Assembly: GCF_000208745.1 (NCBI RefSeq)
Contig: NC_030855.1
Location: 8,134,654-8,198,653, forward strand
Source: Theobroma cacao
Lineage: Eukaryota > Streptophyta > Magnoliopsida > Malvales > Malvaceae
DNA length: 64,000 nt
Direction of reading: 5' to 3'
A program made the translations under genes and the position numbers. The notes under the pieces were generated by a model. The model was not told where the DNA came from. It saw only the letters and a list, made by a program, of their open reading frames with translations, and did not search any database. Shown in pieces: positions 13,301-24,090 of the stretch; position 1 is the stretch's first letter, and each line of letters starts with the position of its first letter.

Positions 13301-13519
13301 TAAATATAAACCTTTAAAAATTTTAATCCAATAAAAACATTAAAGCTTTAATTACAACTTCTAAAGTTTACATTCCTTAATAGAATCTTACTCATGCCAT
13401 GCACATGAACACAAAATAAAAACTTCAAATCATCCACTTTTCTTGCAAGCAATTTGTTTAAGACTTGAGGCTTTTCTTCAACTTCCTAACAAAAGCTCCA
13501 TCTATGACAAAGCCAATTT
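10346..13519 (-). mobile_element. Element H internal region without recognisable coding
   Basis: AT-rich sequence with a (CTT)n run at 11586-11606 and several poly-T tracts. No frame shows protease, reverse transcriptase, RNase H or integrase motifs. Short open frames here (for example 11818-12018) look like chance and are not called. The pol region expected at this place has been lost or replaced. Confidence 0.55.
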
Positions 13520-14953
13520 TCAATGATCCATAAGCTCAAAAGTCAAAGTGCCATCCTTGACGAGATTTTCAATTTTTTGCTTCAATTTCATACACTTCTC
13601 AATTGAGTGTCCAATTGCCTCCATGTGATGGTCACATTTAGCATTAGGGGCATAATTCCTTGCCGATGGGTTTGGAACTGCCTTCATTGGCACAAGACTA
13701 AGGTATTGATTCTTAATTAGTAGACGTAAAAGATTAGAGATTGGCATTGGCAATTGGCGAGTGTTGGGTTTTGGAAATAATTGAGGTACAAGTGGAGGTA
13801 TGGGTTTTCTTGGGTGAAAAATTTGCTATGGAATTGGTTGATATGGATATAAATTATGGAAAATATGATTCAAAGTGGGGTAGGAAGGTTCGTATCTGGG
13901 ATGAAAAAGACGGTATGGATTGATGCCCCATGGCTGTTGCCCCCTGAACGTAATACCTGATGCCTCCCCTTTTTCATTTCTTCGATGCTTTATAGTTTTC
14001 CATGCTATTGACACTGTTCTCTCCAATTTTGCCCTTCTTAATTGGATTTTCAATCATCTCTCCTAAAATCACTATATTGAAAAAATTCTTGGTAGTGTTG
14101 CCAGTTAGCTTATCATAGTATGGTGGCCATAAAGTATCGATAAACAACATTGTTGTTTCTTTTTCAGTGAGAGGTGGTTGAACCTGTGTAGCAACATCTC
14201 TCCATCTTTAAACATATTCCTTAAGACTCTCAGTTTCTCTCTTTTCTATGTTTTGCAAAGAGAGCCTATCAAAGGCCATGTCCATGATATGTTCGTATTG
14301 GACTAGGAATGCTCTCGTAAAGATCTTTCCAAGAACTAATGTGAATTCTATCCAATTGAACATACCACCTAGCTACAAACTTGGTTAGGCTATTTTGGAA
14401 ACAATGAATCAAGAGTTTATCATCATGTGCATGTGCAGCCATCTTCTGACAATACATAACGATATGGGCCTTTTAGCATTTGGTTCCATCATATTTCTCA
14501 AAATCTGGCACTTTGAACTTAGGTCGGATAATCACATCAGGTACCAAGCATAAGTCTATTGTATCAATAGAATCATAGATGTCCATCCCTTGAATGGCTT
14601 TAAGGTGCTCATCCAAAAAGTCATGCTGTTGTTGCATTCTCAACTTTTTTCCTTGGTTTAAAAGAGTCTACTTTCAATTTTCCTTGCTTTCCAAGGTTAT
14701 CTAAGTTGAGAGTAGGAATTGGGTCAGAGAGATTTGCCCTCGGAATTGACATAGTTTGCTATTGCATTGGTAATTGGCTATGTCTTTGTGAACTTGATGA
14801 TCCTTGGAAAGACCTTTTTCTTTTACTAGCAATCATTATCTCCATTAGCTTTGCTAATTGTTCCCTTATCTCTTTTTGACATTTCTTGATCTTGTCCATC
14901 CATTTTGACTGCTCATCTCCCATGATTCTAACTTGAGTCCACATATCACACAA
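13520..14953 (-). pseudogene. Decayed Gag of Ogre/Tat-type element H
   Basis: Gag would form the particle shell. On the minus strand, pieces read in order. First is a charged N-terminal region (14953 down to about 14760). Next, around 14450-14270, is a core segment with HCFQNSLTKFVARWY and SSWKDL. A segment with EYV, RWRD and QVQPPLTEKE follows near 14230-14140. The last is a C-terminal segment with CDHHMEAIGHSIEKC near 13590-13640. The RWRD-QVQPPLT signature and the C-x2-H...H-x4-C tail are typical of Gag from Tat/Ogre elements (family knowledge). Several stop codons and frame changes break it, for example in the RWRD segment. No protease follows downstream. A second, different Gag tail lies upstream at 15625-16262. 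Confidence 0.8.
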
Positions 14954-15624
14954 ATAGTAAATGGACTTCCTTGTGCTTTTATCTTTTCACAAGATGGAAA
15001 CAAATTAGATTGAGTGACAAATTATATCTTATTAAAGATCTTTCTAAATATACTCCGTCTTCAAACAAACTTGGAAAAAGATCTTTTATCTTATGGAATC
15101 AACAACATTTTTGTCTCAACTTTCATTGAATGTTATGAAGTCAAATGATGCTACATACAACAAGGTGGATGAATGATGAATGATGAATGCATTTGTGACA
15201 AACTTAAATGCATGGTGGGATAATTGTATGTACAAGTCAATGGATGATGAATGATTTGGAGGACCTTTTATGCACAATGAGATTACAACAAAGTTAAGTT
15301 ATGTAATGCATTTATTATTTTTTTAAGCCAATTCTTTTTCCATTCATTTTTGTTTCTGAGAAATCCTCCTTGCTATTATGAAACAGAATTTAGAATATGC
15401 TTAAACCAAATCTGAAAAGTCAATCCCTGATACACTTGATCCAATCCGTGACAATTCTTTGCATCATTCGAAGAACACATTCATTTCCCGATAATTGTTG
15501 ACAAGCATAAATCCATTTTTACAAACTTCAAAAGAAATTAAGAACTACTATGTCTAAACATTAAATGTTCTAAAGTCTTAAAAGCTTTTACTCAAAAGGA
15601 AAAATTCCCAATAAAGTCCATTTT

Positions 15625-16262
15625 TTTGTCCCTTAGACACCTATTTAGACATCCTATCACCATGCCCGACCATCTTCGCTATATCAAATCACTTTGCATC
15701 TATCAATGTTTGCACCTTATGCTTGAAAGCAGTACAATCTTCAATGGAATGTCCCATAACTCCACCATGATAATCACATCTTGTATTTGGGTTGTACCAC
15801 TTTGCATATGGAGGTTTCAAGGGTTCCATTAGCATAGCAGCAATGAGATGATCTTAAACTAATTGATAAAAAAGTTCTCCATAAGAAATGGGAATGGGAT
15901 CCAACTATTTATGTAGTTTTTTTTTGTATTATTTTTGGATGACACTTCGGCTAGGAGCAGGGGTGGTTGATGATGGTGTGAACAATTGGGCTTGAGGAGC
16001 TTGTTGAAAAGGTGCTCGAAAAGTACTTAGGCAAAGATGCAAACTTAGACGCAGAACAGTGTTCATAGGTTGAAAAGTTGGTTAAAAAGTGGCAGGTTAA
16101 AGGTATTGGCTCAGTGGCAAACCACTGTTTAAACATTGTGTAAGGCCCAGAGATCCCATCTTGGATATAAAGCTTTTCAATTCAATCATCTGCATATTCA
16201 GCTCGTCCATTCCCTGCATAACTTTTTCCAAACCCTGATTTTTACTTGCTTCCAATTGATAT
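15625..16262 (-). pseudogene. Second, partial Gag C-terminus (Tat/Ogre type)
   Basis: On the minus strand a coiled, Glu/Met-rich stretch (near 16260-16140) is followed after a gap with stops by IAAMLMEPLKPPYAKWYNPN, then CDYHGGVMGHSIEDC and an AFKHKVQTLID tail near 15700-15640. This is the same type of Gag C-terminus as at 13590-13640 but clearly different in sequence. The element therefore holds two Gag tails, an unusual arrangement best explained by an old insertion or recombination of two related elements. In-frame stops show it is not functional. Confidence 0.7.
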
Positions 16263-17638
16263 TCCATATCCTTCAGCCCCCTTGACTCAAATCAAATAAA
16301 TTAGAAAAGCAATTTTGAAATTTCAGTGAAAATTTTCTAGATGTTTTCCATATAAATGGATTTATTCTTTTTCCTTCAAACCTAATAATGTTATGTGGTT
16401 CTTTATTATGGGAATAGATATGGTGAGAAATAAACATGAGATGAACATATGCATCTAGATGCAAATATGTCACATGCTGAATGCATGAAATGCAATGATG
16501 CCTTGATGGATAGATCAAGTGATATGCAATGAAGTGCCCCTAAAATGTAAGAAAACTTGAACATTGTACAGCAATGTGAGTGCAATAAAAACCATATTAT
16601 TAAAAATCATGTAAAGTGAAAAGTGAAAAATTTATTCAAAATTAGAATCCTTCTTCTTTTTTTCTGAAAGGAATGAAAGAAATGAAAGACCCCTTTATTT
16701 CTCTTTTCATTCCTATTTAAATGGAACCCCCTTTTCTCCTTTGTATTTCTTTTTCCTTTTTTTTTCGAGAAAAAATAATTAAAAGAAATATCATTTTTAT
16801 TCATTTTTTTAAAATTTTTGTAAAAAAGAAAGAAATAAAAGAAAAGACTTTGTTTGTTTTTCTTTTCCTTACTCTTTTTTTTTTTAAAAAAAGTCATCAT
16901 TCGAAGAAAAGAACTCTTTTTTTGTTATTTATTTTATTTTTTAAACTGACCACGATGCCATTAAGGGTGAAATAGTTAAAATTATTGTTGAAATTGACAT
17001 ATTCATCCACTCTACGGTTAATCTTTTTTTTCATTATTTCCATAATGTCATGCAAGAAATCAAAATAGAGAGACTAAGGAGTATTCCTTCATGTGTTCCT
17101 ATGTAAGGGTATATCTTTCACAATAGGTTGGGATGGCTCTACCTAAAAGAAAGCTACTCTTAATTTTCTACATGCTGAGTTTGGTTTCGCTTGGGGCTAA
17201 AAGGTTTTCAAATTGTTTCTCACTATTGTTTACTCAGACTAGTAAGGCACCCCGATCCTCACCCATTACAAGCTTCAAACAGACTAGGTTTAATATGAGT
17301 GGGAGCATTTCGCTAGCTCGCGCAGAGGTTATCACCTCATGAAAGCATAGCTACTTAATCCCCTCCTAACAAAAACAGAGCTCGGGTAGAAAGCTCATGC
17401 ATGAATGCAAATCATGTTGTGTGTGGGAAGGACTAGACCAACCTTGGATTAGTAATCTCACATCCCTCTATCCTAAATTCCCCACAATTATTAAAAGTAA
17501 TAAATGAATAAATAGAAATGAAACAATAAACGCACCAAACAATAATGTCCAAACTATATGCTAGACATTAAAGGAAACACTAAATTATTTAAGGCTTAGG
17601 ATAATGTATGATTAATCAATAGCTTGACTCTCAACACA
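16263..17638 (-). mobile_element. Element H 5' leader region, non-coding
   Basis: This is sequence between the primer site and the first Gag remnant. It is dominated by poly-T/poly-A patches (16640-16950). Open frames on both strands there are low-complexity Lys/Phe runs and are not called. Nothing else is recognised. Confidence 0.5.
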
Positions 17639-17656
17639 TCCCCAGTGGAGTCGCCA
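17639..17656 (-). other. Element H primer-binding site (tRNA-Arg type)
   Basis: On the minus strand, TGGCGACTCCACTGGGGA lies three bases from the LTR end. Its complement ends in GTCGCCA and fits the 3' end of a plant tRNA-Arg. A tRNA-Arg primer is characteristic of Ogre elements. The tRNA match is from memory of the family and was not computed. Confidence 0.75.
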
Positions 17657-17659
17657 AAC

Positions 17660-18213
17660 TGTCATAACGTGTGGGTTCGAGAACCCGACCGCTAGACGAG
17701 AAAAATTTAAAAGTCGCCACCAATCTTTTTTTATCTAGGTATAATTGGCCACCTATTGACTTTGTTCTAATCGACGAGGTTCAAAATTGACCCTAGGTTC
17801 GTCGAAAGAACAATGAACTAGTCTGTAATTTTTTAGAGTTTGGTTCGGGAGTACGGTTATGCAGGAGGAAGGATTAGCACCCCCGTGACACTTGTTACAT
17901 GAACGGTACCACTTAATTATAGGTTATCCTATTAAAGCCTTAATTCTTAAATTTATTTCATTGTGTTTCCTTAATTATCATTTATTTATTTTATTAAATT
18001 GAGTTACAACTTATTATTGCATTGTGCAAATGATGCAGTCATGAAATGCATGGCATAAAATCTAGATAATGCTAAACGAAAACCTTTTATTGAGGATATA
18101 TCTCGAATCCGCCCATCATACTGGTAGGATTCGGGGATACTCTCTCACTTAGCAAAATACCTGGGAAACTCACCTTCGCAAATTTATCGGGTAAATCCCA
18201 TCATCAGGGTAGT
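17660..18213 (-). mobile_element. Element H, right LTR, first segment
   Basis: Matches 5735 onward (TGTCATAACGTGTGGGTTCG) as far as CATCATCAGGGTAGT, where solo LTR F is inserted. The LTR resumes at 48374. Confidence 0.85.
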
Positions 18214-20030
18214 TGATAACTCTATTATATAAAGTTTTTTGGACCCATTTTGGGGGCTTAAGTTTCTAGATCTTTGAGATTTTAGGTTCGAATTTTAGCA
18301 TTTTAGGTGCTTTTCTAGTTTAAGTTTGATTACTTGTTAAGTGGTTAATTTAAGTTATTTTAGTTAAACTTTATTTTATTTTGTTTCAAATTACTTTAAT
18401 AGTAGTATTGGTAATGTCTCTTATTCCTTTTGTAGAAAATTTGATGAAAAGGCTTATTTGATGAAAATCTATACTAGTATGATGATGGCTTCATTTATAT
18501 AAGTTGTGGTATTTTGACAATATCTCTCTCTAAAGAACTCAAAATGAGGTGATTCTTGAACCACTAGAATTAAAAGAGGAAGGGTTACAACTTTTATACT
18601 TACCACTTTGCCCAGTTCTAATTGGATCATGGTAAAAATTTTTGTCTAATTTGGAGTACTGTAGTAGTATGCATGGACTGAATATGATGCGATATTTAGA
18701 GCATATCTTTCAATCCAGGAGTCCAATTGATGTGATTCTTGATTCATTAGTAAGAGACAGGGCTAAAACTTTCATATTTATCACTTTACCCAATTCAGAG
18801 CAAATCAGGGTAAAAATCACGTTTGAAGATGATAGACCACCACAGTATTTGGAGAACTGTTAATATAAGCCCTAGAAGCCAATCTGTGGCTGTATAGGAA
18901 TTACAATTTTGAGATATTCATGTATGACATTTTGTTATTCATAATAACATTGAGGTAGTTCTTTATCCATAAGTTTGTGATTTAATTATATTTGTACTTA
19001 TGTAGATAAAGCCCATTGAACTATATATGCATTGCAAAGGAATTGTATTGGGATACAATTAGGATATCCTTATGTATTAAAGCATTGTTCCTAAAAGTTC
19101 CTAATCATTGTATTATTGAGACAAGGCATCAATAATGCTCAAAGATTGGCACATGTTATGTTCCTTACTTGTGAAGTAAGCTATCGTTCTCATAGGTTGA
19201 AGTATAGAGATACTTGGAGCTAGCATGTGGGTGCTTGCCATAGGAAAGCGAGTTCACTGAACATGACCCGCCATTAGAAGTGCATTTGGTATTTCACTCA
19301 AGTGTCTATGCAATACTTCTCATGTGTCAGTTGTGTAAATACTATCACATCCCAAATCCCGGGCCAAGATCGGTGCATGGGCCCAATAGGCATAGCCCAC
19401 TAAGCCCAAGCAAACTTTTTTTTTAATGCAATCCCAATCATCATTCTCAATCGTCATTTCTAAAACCACATATTACAATTCTCAATTATAAATATTTTAG
19501 TAACGTTTTATTGCAATCCAATATTCACATTTGTATTATGCTAACATAGTATTACTCATTTGCCACCCTATAGTGGCATCAGTAATCAAATATACATATT
19601 TCATTTTTAACATGAATCTTAGTGGTCTTCATTACTTATATATGTACACAAGTATAAGACTCTTGACTGTCAGCGGAGTGACCGTGGGTGAAGGTACAGC
19701 TACTGAGATGCCAAGTACCTACCAAGAAGGCGAGCGTATGTGTGTGACTCAATCTAGGTCCCAACTTGCCTTCGAATCTGAAAACATGAAGTTTAAAAAC
19801 GTAAGTATAAAACTCAATGAGTGAACATATGAAGGGAACAAGCAATCAATAGGAAGAATTTGGAAATCATGATGCACTTGTTTCAAAAAAATTACAATTT
19901 ATTTAGTTTCTTACTAAAAACCCCTCATTTCAAACTTTGATTAATAACTTCATAGTGTTGCAAAAACCCAAGATCAATCCATGAAGTTAAATGGGTGAAA
20001 CAAATGTCAAAATCAAGCATGGTAGCAAGT

Positions 20031-20405
20031 TTCTCGCTGCAGCAAAGTTCATTCTCGCTGCAGCGAAGTTCATTCTCGTTGCAGTGAGATTTAGGCTACC
20101 AAAACAGAAAGTTTCTCGCTGCAGTGAGAAATAGTGTTAGTTTGCATATGTTTCAGTTTTTCTATCATATCCCCTGTTACAGAAGTTCAATTGACTTGAT
20201 TTTTAAACCATTAGAAAGCGAAGAAACAAGGATACAACTTTTATGTTTACCACTTTTCCCAGTTCAAACGAGAATATTGTCAAAATCTTCATCAAAGTGA
20301 AAATACTGCATCAAAACCTGAGAGTTTCTCGCTACAACGAGATTTATTCTCATTGCAGCGAGTTATTGGCTGCCAAAATAGAATATTTCTTGCTGCAGCG
20401 AGAAG
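20031..20405. repeat. Cluster of CTCGCTGCAGCGAG palindromes
   Basis: At least seven exact or near copies of the palindrome TTCTCGCTGCAGCGAGAA or its halves occur at roughly 20031, 20053, 20075, 20113, 20326, 20350 and 20389. The right LTR has the same cluster at 43941-44295. LTR C keeps a fragment with TTTTCGCTACAGCGAGAAA at about 38026. The centre CTGCAG is self-complementary. Confidence 0.7.
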
Positions 20406-20625
20406 TAGGGCACCTAAGTGTAAAAAAGACCTCCTTTGCACTAAAAATCCATTTGCTGTTGCAATAAATATCATTTTGCAAGAAAATGGGAAATTCTCAA
20501 GATTCATCATGCCAAATTTCACATGCATTACAACCATATACCATATTCATGAACTTCTATTTCACAAACATATATATACTTATATACATAAATAAACACC
20601 AATACCACTATCATCTCACCCAACT

Positions 20626-20803
20626 CATGTGCATCCCCCCACATCGTGCACATAGCCAGAGTCATCATGTGCATCCCCCTACATCGTGCACAGTCAGTGC
20701 CATCATGTACATCCCCCCACATCGTGCACACAGGCACTATCATCATCCATCTCCTTCACCACAGTCATCACCGGCATGTTCATCCCCCCACATCGTGCAC
20801 ACG
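20626..20803. repeat. ~42-bp repeat, CATGTGCATCCCCCCACATC type, left LTR of A
   Basis: Four copies of GTGCATCCCCCCACATCG followed by TGCACA; three are spaced about 40 bp apart and the fourth lies about 70 bp further on. The GTGCA...TGCAC ends are self-complementary and bracket a C6 tract. The same array occurs at 44516-44694 in the right LTR and, more diverged, at 38259-38437 in LTR C. Confidence 0.8.
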
Positions 20804-21418
20804 CACGGTTATAATTATCACACAATATCAACTATCAATGCACAACATATATATATATGTATATATATATCAACACAATGTAGTAGTGCATGAATCCATA
20901 ACAGCCACATGTCACAATATAAAGATAATTTATCAAGGGATTGTTCCCAAGGCACACATTTTTAAGAAAAGTTGGATAAAATCAATCAATGTTTTGTGCA
21001 AATAGTTTCACATTCCCAAAACAGTTTTAAAATGCAAGTTCACTCACCGATATTTGTTGAATCCTTAATTGACTCTAACTTTTATTATTGCTTCAAATGG
21101 ACATGTGAGGCCTCATTGGAACCTATTTTCACACACAACATCACAACCAACCCAAATTTGCATTAATATAATTCCAAAAGCTATTTCCTAAATCAAGTTC
21201 CACTAGTTATTCCTAACTAGCTTCCAATTTCCATTAAATGGCTATCTATTCTTTCTACTCTAGTAACTCTAGAAATAAATAAACAAACCTCACTAAATAA
21301 ACAACTCACAACTCCAATTACTAGCCATTATCAACAACCTAAAATCAATCCTCATTCATTACTAATCTTGGTATATTTGTAGTTGAATTCCTTCTTAAGA
21401 ATACTCAAGCTATCATGG

Positions 21419-21422
<4 letters not shown>

Positions 21423-21456
<34 letters not shown>
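21423..21456. repeat. CT dinucleotide microsatellite
   Basis: An uninterrupted run of about 17 CT units. The matching site in the right LTR (45320-45334) has only about seven, so it has expanded or contracted since insertion. Confidence 0.9.
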
Positions 21457-21457
<1 letters not shown>

Positions 21458-22191
21458 AAATTTTCAACTAGTGAGAGAAAGTGCTAAATAAAGACTTTTT
21501 AAGGGTTTTAAGGTGAGAGAGTGAAAAAGAACAAAAGGTTCTATGAAGAAGTGCTCAAAAGCATGAAAATTGAAGGTAGAGAGAGAAAGTTATGGAAGCT
21601 TTATGGGAGGCTCCTATGGAGATGAAGAAACGTGAGATGGGAAGGAAGAAGAAATGGCTAGAAGCTGTTGGAAATTGCTAGAGCTTTAGATATTTATATC
21701 TAAAGTTTATCCATTTCTCACTTAAATTACCAAAATGCCTTTAACATGGTGACTTTGTCTTCCTCTCATCCTTTGTGCAACCTTTTACTCTTTTGACACT
21801 AGGGCAAGGTCTATAATAGTCTAGAAATACTCAAGTTCATGAAAACATAAAAATTTAGACCCCAAGATGCAAAATGACCATTTTACCCCTATCATGAAAA
21901 TTATCATTATTTTTATCTTCTTCATTTATTTACCATCATAAACATCATTTATTCATTCCTTAGGCTTATTTGGATCTTAATAGCATAAAAAAAAAGCCAC
22001 TCATAGGAGCTCATCAAGAGAAATCATGAAATTACCCTTGGTCTGCATTATTGCGTCTACTTCTAGTTACATGTCTATAGAGGTCGAGATTTCACAAGTT
22101 CACTTCTGAATTACCCTTTTAACTATGTACTTAACCTCAATTGGCATCCGTAAACTTTGTTAGCCACCATATCAAAATACGGGGTACTATA

Positions 22192-22204
22192 GTCTCCCCC
22201 ACTC
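22192..22204 (-). other. Element A polypurine tract
   Basis: Reads GAGTGGGGGAGAC on the minus strand, immediately upstream of the 3' LTR. Confidence 0.75.
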
Positions 22205-24090
22205 AAAATGAATTCGTCCTCGAATTCAAATCGGCGTAGGGTGAATAATCAAAGTTCTAAAGTTCTACAACATCACTTTCGTCGAGGATTCTTAACATAG
22301 ATCCTTGGTTTATGCATCATATTGATTTTCAATCTTATAGAAAACACGACAATGTCATAGTATATAGTTATGTGTACTACTCTTGTTGGATCGAAATAAT
22401 ATCGTTCTTTATCTTATGAAGAGAATTCAAATATGCTATTAATTCTGGTCACACCTCAATCAAATCATCTTTAAATCATCAGTCATGCATGTTTACCTAA
22501 CCATCCACAATTCCTCTACCTTGATCTTTTATCAAACCTTCCAACACTCTAGCATTTATTCCACCATTAACTATGGGTTTAAATGGTCAACCAACCTCTA
22601 TTCCGTTTTACATACCTCCATACAAATTCCATTCAAGCATTTCATAATACATAAGGATCAAACACTCTTTATTTATTCATATATATTTAACATCACGGAT
22701 GATTCAAATCCGGTAACCATTAGTAACCATATTCCCAAAAACAAACTTCAATACTTTCATGATCGAGTGCTCCCTAGATAAATCTCAACTTATACCACAA
22801 GGCATTTCAATAAATTATGACATTCCACATACCCCCTTATAATCTTAACCAATCTCTTTAATCAATAAGTCAACCTCTCAAGATTAAAGTTGCTCAAAAT
22901 TTTCCCTTTAAAGTTCCTTTCCAAGTCTCATTCTGATTACTAATCATTTCTACATTTCCGATGTCATAGCTAATTTGCTCGTCATCAATCACCCACAACA
23001 TATCTAACTTGATATTTCTAAAATTTACTCCAAACATCAGATCTCATGGCCTCATTAGTTCATCAATCTGAAGATCAAATTAAACATTTATCTCTCCTTA
23101 AGTGCACTTTAAAATTTAAGAATTATCTAGTAAGACCTTTCTGATATTAACTTATTTTGTCCTTTTTACCTTAGAAAATTAAATCCATAATCATTCATTT
23201 TGAATCATGAGCTTTATACCAATCAACGCAGATTTTAACACTTTTAATTATACGAATTCAAATGCACACCTTTACACATAAGTTATAGACTTTTTTCCCA
23301 CATCTTTATATATCAAAAGTATATATATTGAAGCTATACCAAAACTGATACATCATTTTCCATTGCCCCTTAGGATATTAAATTCATGTCATACTTCTCT
23401 ATTTGTGTACTTCATAATAACCTAACAATTTCTAGCTCACAGTTAAGCTAGTTTATATGCCAAGCCTCTCAGGCTATATTAAAACACCAAATTTTGTCAC
23501 GATATAATAGAATTTGATGAACTCATACCAAAAGTATAAACACTTACTTTTAAGGTAACAGCATTATAGTCCACTTGTTCACTGCCAAAATTAGTGATAA
23601 ATTATCTTAATCATTGTCTAGCTCATAACCATTGATAGAATGTCATCATCAAATCAAATTATAACTAACTCTGCATGAGCTTTTATACCAATATGCAACA
23701 TATATATCCATACATATATATTTCCAAAAATTTTAACTTCAAATAGCCTTAGGCATATCAAGCTCAATAAGCCGTCTGTAAAACCAAAATAACCAACAAT
23801 CAAGTTTAAAATCATTTTTTCTCTTTGTTGGTTAGATCATGCTCATCATTTGTGGTGAATACACAAAGTTGATTTCAATATTCCATTCTCATACAAGAGT
23901 CAACCACTAATTGGCACAATCTCCAAACACCACGTGTTTTATAAGTCGATTTTCTTAGTCAAAATTCATATTGTAGTATTCCAACTTTAGGTCATGTCTC
24001 ATTACCGAATCTTTACTCGTATACGAGTACTCGAATTCTCAAATCATCATCTATTTTCTAAGTAGATCTCTGCCATTCCCGTAGCTTATT
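22205..24090 (-). mobile_element. Element A internal region, 3' part
   Basis: At 22210-22227 lies GAATTCGAGGACGAATTC on the minus strand. In Tekay/Del-type elements a box of this kind (…TTCGAGGACGAA…) sits at the end of pol, just before the purine tract. Upstream in element sense nothing else can be read as Pol; the rest is AT-rich and full of stops. The region ends at the insertion of solo LTR B. Confidence 0.6.

Larger units (their letters stand above)
19343..22191 (-). mobile_element. Element A, left LTR (3' LTR in element sense)
   Basis: Begins TATCACATCCC (plus view; TGTCACAGGTC in the other LTR) and ends GGGGTACTATA against the purine tract. It aligns along its whole length with 43239-46066. 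It carries the palindrome cluster at 20031-20405, the CCCCCC repeats at 20626-20803 and a CT microsatellite at 21423-21456. Small open frames across 20486-21005 arise from these repeats and are not genes. Confidence 0.85.

Noticed and set aside
16607..16975. Lys/Phe-rich open frames on both strands
   Set aside because: Low-complexity poly-A/poly-T sequence with no counterpart in any family I know.
18642..18863. 73-codon open frame in solo LTR F
   Set aside because: It spans the F/G junction and the shared LTR module and is not open in the related LTR at 1871-2690.
20626..20803. Could be read as a CRISPR-like array of repeats and spacers
   Set aside because: It lies in plant LTRs, the spacers are themselves conserved between copies, and unit spacing is irregular.
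20486..21005. Overlapping His/Pro/Ser-rich open frames on both strands
   Set aside because: They are translations of the CATGTGCATCCCCCC repeats and recur in each LTR copy with frame changes.
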